13,223 nucleotides of DNA, taken from NCBI GenBank assembly GCA_964531735.1, contig CAZHGD010000200.1, forward strand, positions 1-13,223, read 5' to 3'. This stretch comes from CAZHGD01 sp964531735. GTDB taxonomy: Bacteria; Armatimonadota; UBA10988. A program made the translations under genes and the position numbers. Positions within the stretch are counted from its first letter, which is position 1, and every line of letters starts with the position of its first letter. The notes beneath the pieces were generated by a model. The model searched no databases. It had not been told where the DNA came from and saw nothing but the letters and a program-made list of their open reading frames with translations. Shown piece after piece: positions 6,868 to 13,223 of the stretch.

Positions 6868-7296
6868 ATGAAGCTCAAGCAGTTGTCGGTGTTCCTGGAG
6901 AACAAGCCGGGCCAGTTGGAGATCCCGATCAAGGCCCTGGCCGACGCGCGAATCAATATCGAGACTCTCACGCTGGCCGATACCCAGCAGTTCGGCATCG
7001 TGCGGCTGATGGTCAACGACTGGGCCAAGGCCAAGCAGGTGCTCGAGCAGGCCGGCTGCGTGGTCAACGTGGCCGACGTGGTGGCTGTCGAAGTGCCCCA
7101 TGAGCCCGGCGGCCTGGCCAAGGTCCTGGAGCTGATCGACGCCGCCGGCATCAACATCGAGTACATGTACGCCATGGCGGGCACCGAGCGCCGGCGCGCG
7201 GTGATGGTCATGCGCTTCGACGAGCCGGACTGCGCCCTGGAGTTGCTCGGCGAAGCCGGCTTCAACGTGGTGGATGAGAGCGCACTGCGGGCGTGA
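6868..7296 (+). CDS. Tandem ACT-domain protein, probable aromatic amino acid sensor
   Basis: A 142-residue cytoplasmic protein made of two ACT ligand-binding domains and nothing else. Domain 1 (about 4-66) has KQLSVFLENKPGQL and INIETLTLADT. Domain 2 (about 72-140) has VAVEVPHEPGGLAKVLELI and INIEYMYAMAG. The ENKPGQL (11-17) and HEPGGL (78-83) loops are the usual amino-acid-binding turns of ACT domains. Stand-alone proteins of this type are often encoded beside paaK and ior genes. Their role there is inferred, most likely sensing an aromatic amino acid or aryl acid and adjusting the neighbouring enzymes, but no direct target is visible. The gene starts 31 bases after the first paaK and 24 bases before the second, so it is in the operon. 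A catalytic role is unlikely. Confidence 0.88.
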   Translation: MKLKQLSVFLENKPGQLEIPIKALADARINIETLTLADTQQFGIVRLMVNDWAKAKQVLEQAGCVVNVADVVAVEVPHEPGGLAKVLELIDAAGINIEYMYAMAGTERRRAVMVMRFDEPDCALELLGEAGFNVVDESALRA

Positions 7297-7320
7297 CCAC
7301 GCAGTGAGGACAGCGAATTA

Positions 7321-8670
7321 GTGATGACAGCGCATCGTACGACCGCCGCGGCGGACATCTGGGATCCGACTGAGCAACTGCCCCGCGAGGAACTGGCCGG
7401 CATCCAGCTCGCGCGGCTGCAAGAGGTGGTCAGGACCGTGAGCCGCGTGCCGTTCTATCGCGACGCCCTGGCCCAGTCGGGTGTCCAGCCGGAGGACATC
7501 CAGGGCCTCGACGACGTTCGCCGGCTGCCGTTGACCACCAAGGAGGACCTGCGGCAGAACTACCCGTTGGGTATGCTGGCGGTGCCGCGCGAGCAGATTG
7601 CCCGCATCCACGGCTCGTCCGGCACCACCGGCAAGCCGACGCTCGTGGCCTACACCCATGAGGACCTGGTCACCTGGTCGGAGCTGTGTGCCCGGTTCCT
7701 GGTGGCGGGTGGTCTGCGCGCGCACCACCTGGTCCACATTGCCTTCGGCTACGGCCTCTTCACCGGTGGCTTCGGCCTGCACTACGGCGTGGAGCGGGTC
7801 GGTGCGGCCATCGTGCCGGTGGCCGCCGGCAACACCGCCAGGCAGATCCTGCTGTTGGGTGACCTGGCACCGGATGTGCTCATCTGCACCCCGAGCTACG
7901 CGCTGAACATCGCCGAAGTCGCGCGTGCCGAGGGCATCGATCCGCTGGAACTGAACCTCAAGTACGGCCACTTCGGCGGCGAGCCGTGGACCGAGGACAT
8001 GCGCTTCGAGATCGAGCGCCAGTTGGGCATCCAGGCCTTCAACAACTACGGGCTGAGCGAGGTGATGGGGCCCGGAGTGAGCGGCGAATGCTCCGCGCGC
8101 AAGGGCATGCACCTACAGGAGGACCACTTCCTGGTGGAGTGCCTCGATCCCGAGACGCTCGAACCGGTCGAGGACGGCAAGTACGGCGAGTTGGTCATCA
8201 CCAACCTGACCAAGCGGGCGATGCCGCTGCTCCGGTACCGGACCCGCGACCTGGCCTGCCTGAGCCGTGACGTGTGCGAGTGCGGCCGGACCACGACGCG
8301 GATGAGCCGGGTCATCGGGCGGACGGACGACATGCTCATCGTCCGCGGCGTGAACCTGTTCCCGTCGCAGATCGAGGAGGCGCTGCTCCGCGTCGATGGC
8401 ACGGCGCCGCACTACCTGATCCAGGTCGATCGGCCCGGCACGATGGACCAGATCACCGTCCGAGTGGAGCTGAAGCCCGAGTTCTTCAGCGACAAGATGT
8501 CGCAGATGCAGGCGCTCCGCGAGCGTATCGGGCACGAGATCTACTCCGTCACGGGCATCCACGCCAAGATCGACTTGGTGGAGCCGCACACGATCGAGCG
8601 CTCGCAAGGCAAGGCGAAGCGCGTCGATGATCGGCGGCCGCCGGTCGAGCGCGGGTGGGGCGCGCGCTGA
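7321..8670 (+). CDS. paaK: Phenylacetate-CoA ligase (AMP-forming), second copy
   Basis: Second aryl-acid:CoA ligase of the operon (449 residues), clearly a paralog of the first and colinear with it. It has SSGTTGKP (99-106), FGYGLFTGGFGLHYG (142-156), YGLSE (243-247), YRTRD (306-310), RTDDMLIVRGVNLFPSQIE (334-352) and QGKAKRV (429-435) with the catalytic lysine. Residues lining the expected aryl pocket differ from the first copy: HIAFGYG for QNSYGYG, KYGHFGGEPW for RAGVFGAEPW, and GNTARQILLL for GNTTRQIMVM. A different substrate, for example 4-hydroxyphenylacetate or indoleacetate, is plausible but unproven. It has one cysteine fewer in the ECPC position (ECSA). The start is GTG 7321, 10 bases after GAGGA; the adjacent in-frame ATG 7324 is equally possible. 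The gene ends the operon, 16 bases from the convergent lipoprotein gene. Confidence 0.92.
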   Translation: MMTAHRTTAAADIWDPTEQLPREELAGIQLARLQEVVRTVSRVPFYRDALAQSGVQPEDIQGLDDVRRLPLTTKEDLRQNYPLGMLAVPREQIARIHGSSGTTGKPTLVAYTHEDLVTWSELCARFLVAGGLRAHHLVHIAFGYGLFTGGFGLHYGVERVGAAIVPVAAGNTARQILLLGDLAPDVLICTPSYALNIAEVARAEGIDPLELNLKYGHFGGEPWTEDMRFEIERQLGIQAFNNYGLSEVMGPGVSGECSARKGMHLQEDHFLVECLDPETLEPVEDGKYGELVITNLTKRAMPLLRYRTRDLACLSRDVCECGRTTTRMSRVIGRTDDMLIVRGVNLFPSQIEEALLRVDGTAPHYLIQVDRPGTMDQITVRVELKPEFFSDKMSQMQALRERIGHEIYSVTGIHAKIDLVEPHTIERSQGKAKRVDDRRPPVERGWGAR

Positions 8671-8686
8671 CCGGTTCGGCGAGCGG

Positions 8687-9088
8687 CTAGCGGAACTCGG
8701 TCTTCACCTTCCGGTAGACCGAGACCCGGCCGCTCGCCTTGCCTTTGGCGTCGCACCATTGCAGGCGGAGTTGCGTGCCGTCGTTCTCCACCTGGTAGTT
8801 GAAGTACTCGACGGCCTTGCCCTCAGCGTGGCGGATGGTCAGGCGGGTCTCGTCGGCCGACCAGGCGCCGCCGCCACCATCGCGGTCGGTCCAGGTCAGG
8901 TCGCTGTTCAGCACGAACTGGAACCGGACCTTCGACGCGCGGTAGCTGCGCCCGCCGTCGAACGACTGCTGGTGCAGCTCCCAGAGCTGCGTCAGGCGGT
9001 CGACCACCGCCTCACCCGTCTTGTGGTCGCCGCAGCCGGTGAGGGCCAGGCTCGACAGCACGGACACGACCAGCAGCAGGCGACGCAC
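8687..9088 (-). CDS. Small lipoprotein with a calycin-like beta domain
   Basis: A 133-residue secreted lipoprotein of unrecognised family. The start is a GTG at 9088, six bases after AAGGGAG. It gives a classic signal, MRRLLLVVSVLSSLAL, then the lipobox LTGC (16-19), so Cys19 should be lipidated. An in-frame ATG at 9127 would put 13 non-signal residues in front and is rejected. The mature part begins with a helix (AVVDRLTQLWELHQQSF). It continues with alternating strand-like segments (VRFQFVLNSDLTWTD, GGGAWSADETRLTIRHA, EYFNYQVENDGTQLRLQW, GRVSVYRKV), the pattern of lipocalin-like or similar small barrels, where F..DLTW and GGGAWS are frequent. That fold is a guess. It is last of three minus-strand genes, 50 bases after the DUF4091 gene, suggesting a role at the cell surface alongside it. 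Confidence 0.82.
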   Translation of the reverse strand: MRRLLLVVSVLSSLALTGCGDHKTGEAVVDRLTQLWELHQQSFDGGRSYRASKVRFQFVLNSDLTWTDRDGGGGAWSADETRLTIRHAEGKAVEYFNYQVENDGTQLRLQWCDAKGKASGRVSVYRKVKTEFR

Positions 9089-9104
9089 CGGGCACTCCCT
9101 TGTC

Positions 9105-9133
9105 GGTGCCCCCGCGGCACCAACCACATTATA
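9105..9133 (-). promoter_or_regulatory. TATAAT box and leader hairpin before the lipoprotein gene
   Basis: On the minus strand a perfect TATAAT (complement of 9128-9133) lies just past the DUF4091 stop. No recognisable -35 box sits 16-18 bases upstream of it. Between it and the ribosome site is a perfect hairpin, GGTGCC/GGCACC (9116-9121 with 9105-9110), with a five-base loop. This could be an independent promoter with a structured leader, or a processing or attenuation point within a longer transcript. There is no T-run, so a terminator is unlikely. Confidence 0.35.
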
Positions 9134-9138
9134 CGCGC

Positions 9139-11529
9139 TCAGCGCGGCAGGCGCTCGAGTGCGGCCAGGACTTCCAGGCGCACCTGGTCGGCCACCTCGC
9201 GGTCTTTGGCCGCCGGCCAGGTGAGGTCGTCGACGCCCTGGGCGGTCAGCACCCGCCGCGGCCCGTCGGTGAGCAACCGCTTCGCCGCCGCGACGGCCTC
9301 GTTGGCCACGCCGGCTTGCTCGGCCTTGGCCACCCGGTCGCGCAGCATTGTCAGGTACTCGTAGTCGTAGAGCCCCTCGCGAATCGCTTCCATGTGCTTG
9401 GCCGTGGTGACCCCGTCGGGCGCCACAAAGGCCGGGCAGTAGCAGCTATACCGCGAGCCGACCTCGTTCCAGGCCGTGCCGCCGCCGTTGTCACCGAAGG
9501 CCCAGAAGTACATGGCGCCCATCTGGTAGCGGTAGCAGTCCCAGGCCTGGAGGCGGTGGTAGCTGTACGGGTCGAGGTTGCGGACAGGCCCCGAGCAACT
9601 ATAGAACACCAGCTTGCGGCCGGCGGCCTGTTGAGCCAGGTAGAAGGGCTCGAAGACCGCGCGATGCTCAATCCACATCGGTCGGTTCGGACACAGCACC
9701 GTGGAGGTCTCGAACAGGGCCGGCGTGGCCTTGCGCGGGTCGGTCCAGGTCGGGTCGTTGAAGATGACGACCTCCGGCTGGGCCTGGTGTACGATGCGAG
9801 CGTAGTCGATGATGACTTTGTCCTGCTCGGGCGAGTACGGCTCATCGGCCAGCAGCAGCGTCAGTTGCGACGGCTTGAGGCCCTTCTTCTGCAGATGCGC
9901 CACCCAGAAGTTGATCCACTCGGTCACGCGGCGCCGGTCGGCCGCCGTGTCCTTGAGGGCCGAGAAGGCGTTGTAGACCGCGTAGTGGCGAGCGCCTTGC
10001 CAGCGTGCCAGCCACTCATCCATCAGCTTGGTGTCAGGCGGGACCGTCAGCCCACCGTCAGGTGCATGGCGGCCGAACGGCATGACCGACCCGTTCGCCC
10101 ACGGCGTGTCCACGTGGTAGCGCTTGAGGAACGCCACCAGCTTGTCGCGGTTCTCGGCGGTGACGCCGTAAGCGAAGCTGTCGGTGTAGTCCCAGCCGCC
10201 GAGCGACAGGCTGAGTTGGTCCGGCATGACTTCGGTCGAGACCCGCAGGCGAAACGGCACCGTCACGGCCGGTGCGGTGCCGGCTGAGACCAGCAGCCGA
10301 CCGTCGGTGCGGCCGGGCTTCAGGCGAGCCGAGTCGATGGTCAGCCAGACCTGCCGGGTCATGCCGGCGGGCACGCTGACGGTCCAGCCACTGCGCTCGG
10401 CCGGGACCTCGGGCAAGGCGCTGGCGGCCACACCGATGCCCGAGGCGGCCGTGAAGGCGACTTCCTGCACGGTGAGCCAGCCGGCCGGCAGGTCGGCGAA
10501 GCCATCGGCCTGGAGCTTCACCACCAGATCGGTGTCCTTGGCGTTGGTGAGGCAGAAGGCCGCGCCGCGCACTTCGCGCTGCATCAGGGCCACGTCGAGT
10601 TGCGGTGTCGGGTCGGCCATCGGGGCGACGCTGGCAGGCAGCAGCGGATCCCACCGCCGGCCGGCCCAGATCTGTAGCGGCGGGCGTCCGGCGGCGCGCC
10701 AGAGCGCCGCCTGCACCCGCAGGGCGCGCCGGTGCGCCGCGTTGTACGGCAGGATCAGCTTGCTGTTGGCGGCCACCGGCGGCGCGGTCAGGTTCTCCTC
10801 GGCGGCGCGCTTCAGCTCGTCCGCCAGCGCCTGCTGCCGGTCGGCCGGGAGCCCGGCAGCGGCCAGCGCCTTGCGCAGGTTGGCGATCTCGGCCGTCACG
10901 CGCGACTGCACGTGGAGGTTGATCATCCGGGTCTGGAACGCGGCCTTGAGGTCGGTCACCGCCTCGGCCTGCCGCGGCTTGCCGGCGAGTTCGGGCGCGC
11001 CGGCATAGACTTCAATCTCGTCGCAGAAGAAGTACGGGCCGTCGGGTTGGCAGACAATGGCCACATGCCGCCCGTGCGCCTTGAGCGCGCGGGTGACGTA
11101 ACGGTGCGTGCCATAGCCCTCCGCCGGTGGCAGGCTCTGGCTCGCGCTGAGCGTGACCAGGTCGCCGGCTTCGTACCAGGACTTGCCGTCGTCGCTCACG
11201 TAGATGAGCAGCGCGGCCGGCCAACCGACGCCCGCGCGCCCGGCCGCGGTGCTGAAGCTCGCGCCGCCGATCGGCTCATCCTGGCCGAGATCGATGGTGA
11301 TGATCACCGGTTTGGAGTTCTGCCAGCCGACGGTGCCCTTCTGGGTCCAGAAGTACCCTTTGACGTAGTCGCCGTCGGTGAGCTGCAGTGTGTCGCCGGC
11401 ATCCGCGCAGAGCGCGTAGTTCGGTGCCGGCCAGAGGGTGTACGGTCGGCCGAGGGCGAGGTTGCGGTCGGCAGGTTGAGCCACCGCAAACGTCGTGTGC
11501 AGCACCAGAGCGGCAATCACATAGCGCAT
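9139..11529 (-). CDS. Secreted DUF4091 glycoside-hydrolase-like protein with N-terminal discoidin domain
   Basis: A 796-residue exported protein. It begins with a signal peptide (MRYVIAALVLHTTFAVA, likely cut after residue 17). An F5/8 type C (discoidin) carbohydrate-binding domain follows, about 22-176, with NLALGRPYTL, LTDGD, WQNSKPVIITIDLGQDEPIGGASF and LLIYVSDDGKSWYE. A helical, possibly coiled linker (185-245) and a beta-sandwich region (about 305-432) come next. Then there is a TIM-barrel-like part (440-735) with LLLADEPYS (558-566), a candidate acidic site, and the DUF4091 ending with MYFWAFGDNGGGTAWNE (673-689) and REGLYDYEYL (717-726). Such proteins are taken to act on polysaccharides outside the cytoplasm; no substrate is proven. 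The ATG at 11529 has GAGAGG upstream. The gene lies 27 bases after the PhyH-like gene and 50 before the lipoprotein. Confidence 0.9.
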   Translation of the reverse strand: MRYVIAALVLHTTFAVAQPADRNLALGRPYTLWPAPNYALCADAGDTLQLTDGDYVKGYFWTQKGTVGWQNSKPVIITIDLGQDEPIGGASFSTAAGRAGVGWPAALLIYVSDDGKSWYEAGDLVTLSASQSLPPAEGYGTHRYVTRALKAHGRHVAIVCQPDGPYFFCDEIEVYAGAPELAGKPRQAEAVTDLKAAFQTRMINLHVQSRVTAEIANLRKALAAAGLPADRQQALADELKRAAEENLTAPPVAANSKLILPYNAAHRRALRVQAALWRAAGRPPLQIWAGRRWDPLLPASVAPMADPTPQLDVALMQREVRGAAFCLTNAKDTDLVVKLQADGFADLPAGWLTVQEVAFTAASGIGVAASALPEVPAERSGWTVSVPAGMTRQVWLTIDSARLKPGRTDGRLLVSAGTAPAVTVPFRLRVSTEVMPDQLSLSLGGWDYTDSFAYGVTAENRDKLVAFLKRYHVDTPWANGSVMPFGRHAPDGGLTVPPDTKLMDEWLARWQGARHYAVYNAFSALKDTAADRRRVTEWINFWVAHLQKKGLKPSQLTLLLADEPYSPEQDKVIIDYARIVHQAQPEVVIFNDPTWTDPRKATPALFETSTVLCPNRPMWIEHRAVFEPFYLAQQAAGRKLVFYSCSGPVRNLDPYSYHRLQAWDCYRYQMGAMYFWAFGDNGGGTAWNEVGSRYSCYCPAFVAPDGVTTAKHMEAIREGLYDYEYLTMLRDRVAKAEQAGVANEAVAAAKRLLTDGPRRVLTAQGVDDLTWPAAKDREVADQVRLEVLAALERLPR

Positions 11530-11556
11530 AGGACACCTCTCACAGGGGGCGGGGCT

Positions 11557-12282
11557 TCACACTCGCGGGCCGAGTTCCTCGTCAGCCGGCACGTAGTTCA
11601 GTTGGAGGGCTCGCTGCTGGCAGGCTGGCCGCCCAGCCACGGAGGCGGTGAGCAGTCGGCCGTCGTAGAAGACGGCGCCGCCGGCGGGCAGCGGCACGGC
11701 GTAGCCGCCGCCAGGCCGCGACGTCGCGGCCTGGCGCGTCGCCTCGGCATACCACTGGCCCTGGCGGCGCGTGTGCCGGAGAAGGCCATCCTGGTGGCTC
11801 CGTGGCAGCACCACGAGGCAGCCGGACTCCTCGGTCACGTCGTCCAGCGCCAGCCAGACACAGACCATACGGGACGGGGCCGGCGAGCACTGCGCCGACT
11901 CCTGCCGCCACCAACCCGCCTCGTCGGCTGCATCGGTGCGCAGCCGAGCCACCGACGAGACCAGGCGCGGCGGCGAACCCAGCAGCGCGCCGACCCAGGT
12001 CAACAGCCGGGTATCGGCGGCCAGTTGGCGGTTGAGGTCACACCAGGCCGCCAAGGCAGCCACTTCGGCCGCGGCGGGTGTGCGCTCGGCCACAGCCACG
12101 CCGTTGGTGATCGGGGCGCGCTGGTGAGTCGGGTGAACAGACGACGGAACCGCCTCACCAACGGCCGCTTCGAGCCGGTGAGTCCAGGACTCGGCGCGCT
12201 CGGCCTCAAGGATGGCGGCCTCAACCAGGTACCCTTGGCGACGGAAGGTGCTAACCTCATAGGTGGACGGAAGCGAGTTCAT
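11557..12282 (-). CDS. Phytanoyl-CoA dioxygenase (PhyH)-fold protein lacking the iron ligands
   Basis: A 241-residue protein with the recognisable core of the PhyH family of Fe(II)/2-oxoglutarate oxygenases: VCVWLALDDVTEESGCLVVLPRSHQDG (pieces within 140-166), then AGGAVFYDGRLL (200-211) and QQRALQLNYVP (222-232). The iron site is not conserved. The position of the usual HxD, as in WHQD, reads WRQE (125-128, R126 and E128). The distal His, usually in LHGS, is Thr212 in LLTAS. The 2-oxoglutarate-binding arginine position (R224) is kept. I infer it is not a normal dioxygenase and may bind a ligand or be decaying, though the frame is intact. The ATG at 12282 is the first start that keeps the family N-terminus (FRRQGYLVEAAIL); no clear ribosome site precedes it. 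It is first of three minus-strand genes, before the DUF4091 protein. Confidence 0.82.
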   Translation of the reverse strand: MNSLPSTYEVSTFRRQGYLVEAAILEAERAESWTHRLEAAVGEAVPSSVHPTHQRAPITNGVAVAERTPAAAEVAALAAWCDLNRQLAADTRLLTWVGALLGSPPRLVSSVARLRTDAADEAGWWRQESAQCSPAPSRMVCVWLALDDVTEESGCLVVLPRSHQDGLLRHTRRQGQWYAEATRQAATSRPGGGYAVPLPAGGAVFYDGRLLTASVAGRPACQQRALQLNYVPADEELGPRV

Positions 12283-12475
12283 CAAGCCGATCTCAGGTAG
12301 CCCAAACGAGCTACGGGGTGAGTGTTCCGCTCCGCCGCTCCGGCACCTTCCCGGAGCCTGGCGGGACCGACCCGATGGTCGCCGCCGCCGCGGAGTGGAC
12401 AGGGCGGGCCGTGGACGGCGGTGTGGGTAATGGGCGGCGCGATGGGTACCATGGTGCGTAGTAAGGGGTAGGCGT
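12283..12475. other. Divergent intergenic region
   Basis: These 193 bases separate the PhyH-like gene (minus) from the membrane-protein gene (plus), so both promoters should lie here. I see no convincing -35/-10 pair in either direction. There are two short inverted repeats: GTAGC/GCTAC around 12297-12314, and GCTCCGG/CCGGAGC at 12337-12343 and 12351-12357 with a seven-base loop. Neither has a T-run. An AAGGGG ribosome site at 12463-12468 serves the plus-strand gene. Confidence 0.5.
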
Positions 12476-13223
12476 GTGGCGGTGGCTCGAGAGGTGCCCG
12501 TGGCAGCGGACGAGGGCGCTAGGCGGCAGCAGCAGAGCAGTCTGGTCGACCTGCTGCTGCCTGCCGCGGCGTTGGTGCTGGGACTACAGGCTTGGCGCGT
12601 CGGCATGGTCGCGTGGGGCGAGGCGCCGGCGGCTGCCTGGGTGGTGGGGGTGGCGCTCGGCGTGTTGCCGCTGAGCCGTGGCCTGGCGCATCGTTGGGGG
12701 GCCCGCCGACTCGCCGCCTGGGCCGTGGTGGCGCTGGCTGCCTTACGCCTGGCCGCCCAGTGCGCTGGTGCCGCCCTAACGCCGTGGTACGGCGGCCTCG
12801 GCATCGTGCTGCTGGCCATCGGCATTGACCTGTGGGTCAGTTCGGCGACCTCTCCAGCGCGCCTGCTGCAAGGGTTGCTGCTCGGCGTTGCACTGGCGCT
12901 GGCCGACCAGTTGCTGACCGACACGTACGATCTCATCTGGCAGAGCGGCTGGATCCGGCTGGCCATCACCGCCGTGCTGTGTGCGGTGCCGTGCGGTGTG
13001 GCCTGGTGCGCCGCCGGCGAGTCCGAGTCAGCGCGGCTGGAGCAACGTCCCGCGGCGGTGGCCTGGCCGCTGGCCCTGGCGCTCCTCGATGCCACCACGG
13101 CCAGTCCGGCGCGAGCGGTGGCGGGCTGCGGCTGCTCGGTCGCCACCGTGGTGCTGCTGTCGGCGAGCGGCGTGATGGTGGCCGCGCTGGCGGCGAGCCG
13201 GCTGCCGGTCTGGGTCGCCGCGG
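12476..13223 (+). CDS. Multi-spanning membrane protein, 3' end cut by window
   Basis: The frame is open from GTG 12476 to the window edge, 249 codons, without a stop. AAGGGG seven bases before the GTG supports the start. About 20 polar residues lead into repeated hydrophobic segments: LVDLLLPAAALVLGLQAW, AAWVVGVALGVLPL, RRLAAWAVVALAALRLAAQ, YGGLGIVLLAIGIDLWV, LLQGLLLGVALALADQLL, WIRLAITAVLCAVPCGVAW and, after a charged loop, further segments to the end. This is an integral inner-membrane protein with at least six or seven spans. The segment LADQLLTDTYDLIWQSGW weakly recalls the membrane part of CWH43-like proteins fused to endonuclease/exonuclease/phosphatase domains. That would be testable in the missing C-terminus but is only a guess. 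It diverges from the PhyH-like gene and has no clear tie to its neighbours. Confidence 0.72.
   Translation, partial: MAVAREVPVAADEGARRQQQSSLVDLLLPAAALVLGLQAWRVGMVAWGEAPAAAWVVGVALGVLPLSRGLAHRWGARRLAAWAVVALAALRLAAQCAGAALTPWYGGLGIVLLAIGIDLWVSSATSPARLLQGLLLGVALALADQLLTDTYDLIWQSGWIRLAITAVLCAVPCGVAWCAAGESESARLEQRPAAVAWPLALALLDATTASPARAVAGCGCSVATVVLLSASGVMVAALAASRLPVWVAA

Noticed and set aside
5427..7403. Minus-strand open frame of 658 codons opposite the first paaK and the ACT gene
   Set aside because: It is antisense to two clearly recognisable genes. Its translation is low-complexity and rich in His, Arg, Asp and Ala with no family features, as expected from the opposite strand of GC-rich coding DNA.
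8671..8686. Possible bidirectional terminator between the convergent paaK and lipoprotein genes
   Set aside because: Only 16 bases separate the stops, and I find no stem followed by a T-run on either strand.
10732..12300. Plus-strand open frame of 522 codons opposite the DUF4091 and PhyH-like genes
   Set aside because: Both underlying minus-strand genes have clear domains. This frame has none and crosses two gene boundaries.
12283..13146. Upstream extension of the PhyH-like frame, adding about 288 residues
   Set aside because: The added part is Ser/Arg/Ala-rich without structure. It runs through the divergent promoter region and antisense to a membrane-protein gene with its own ribosome site.
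1..13223. CRISPR arrays, tRNA or rRNA genes, insertion sequences and phage genes
   Set aside because: I saw no regularly spaced repeats, no cloverleaf with a CCA end, no transposase or integrase, and no shift in base composition to suggest an insert.

Overview
This is a GC-rich bacterial window with eleven protein-coding genes, two of them cut by the window edges. I see no rRNA, tRNA, CRISPR array or insertion sequence. The gene mix is a DUF4091/discoidin secreted glycoside-hydrolase-like protein, a phytanoyl-CoA-dioxygenase-fold protein, a YtrA-type GntR/ABC operon and an indolepyruvate oxidoreductase cluster. That mix recalls Planctomycetota, Armatimonadota or similar often uncultured lineages. 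This is an inference from gene content; no marker gene here settles it.

Region 1 (1-3111, minus strand) is a tight four-gene operon: a short GntR/YtrA-type regulator, an ABC ATPase, an ABC-2-type permease, and a membrane-anchored protein that runs off the left edge. Gaps are only 4 and 11 bases, with a 20-base overlap between ATPase and permease. A TTGACA-led promoter and a perfect 9-bp inverted repeat lie directly in front of the regulator, which suggests autoregulation.

Region 2 (3310-8670, plus strand) is a five-gene aromatic-acid module: iorA, iorB, a first paaK, a tandem-ACT protein and a second paaK. IorAB interconverts arylpyruvates and arylacetyl-CoA with ferredoxin. The PaaK enzymes activate arylacetates to the same CoA esters. 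The ACT protein looks like a ligand sensor, probably for an aromatic amino acid. The module could degrade aromatic amino acids or salvage aryl acids for their synthesis, as known in some methanogens. IorA ends before the C-terminal 2x[4Fe-4S] domain usual for the family, and IorB is also short.

Region 3 (8687-12282, minus strand) holds a PhyH-fold protein, a large secreted DUF4091 protein and a small lipoprotein in a row, convergent with region 2. The PhyH-fold protein has lost all three residues that normally bind iron and is probably not a dioxygenase.

Region 4 (12476 to the right edge, plus strand) is the N-terminal multi-spanning membrane part of a protein diverging from the PhyH gene. 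The most notable points are the ferredoxin-less IorA, the iron-site-less PhyH protein, the paired PaaK paralogs around an ACT sensor, and the operator between the ABC and ior operons.
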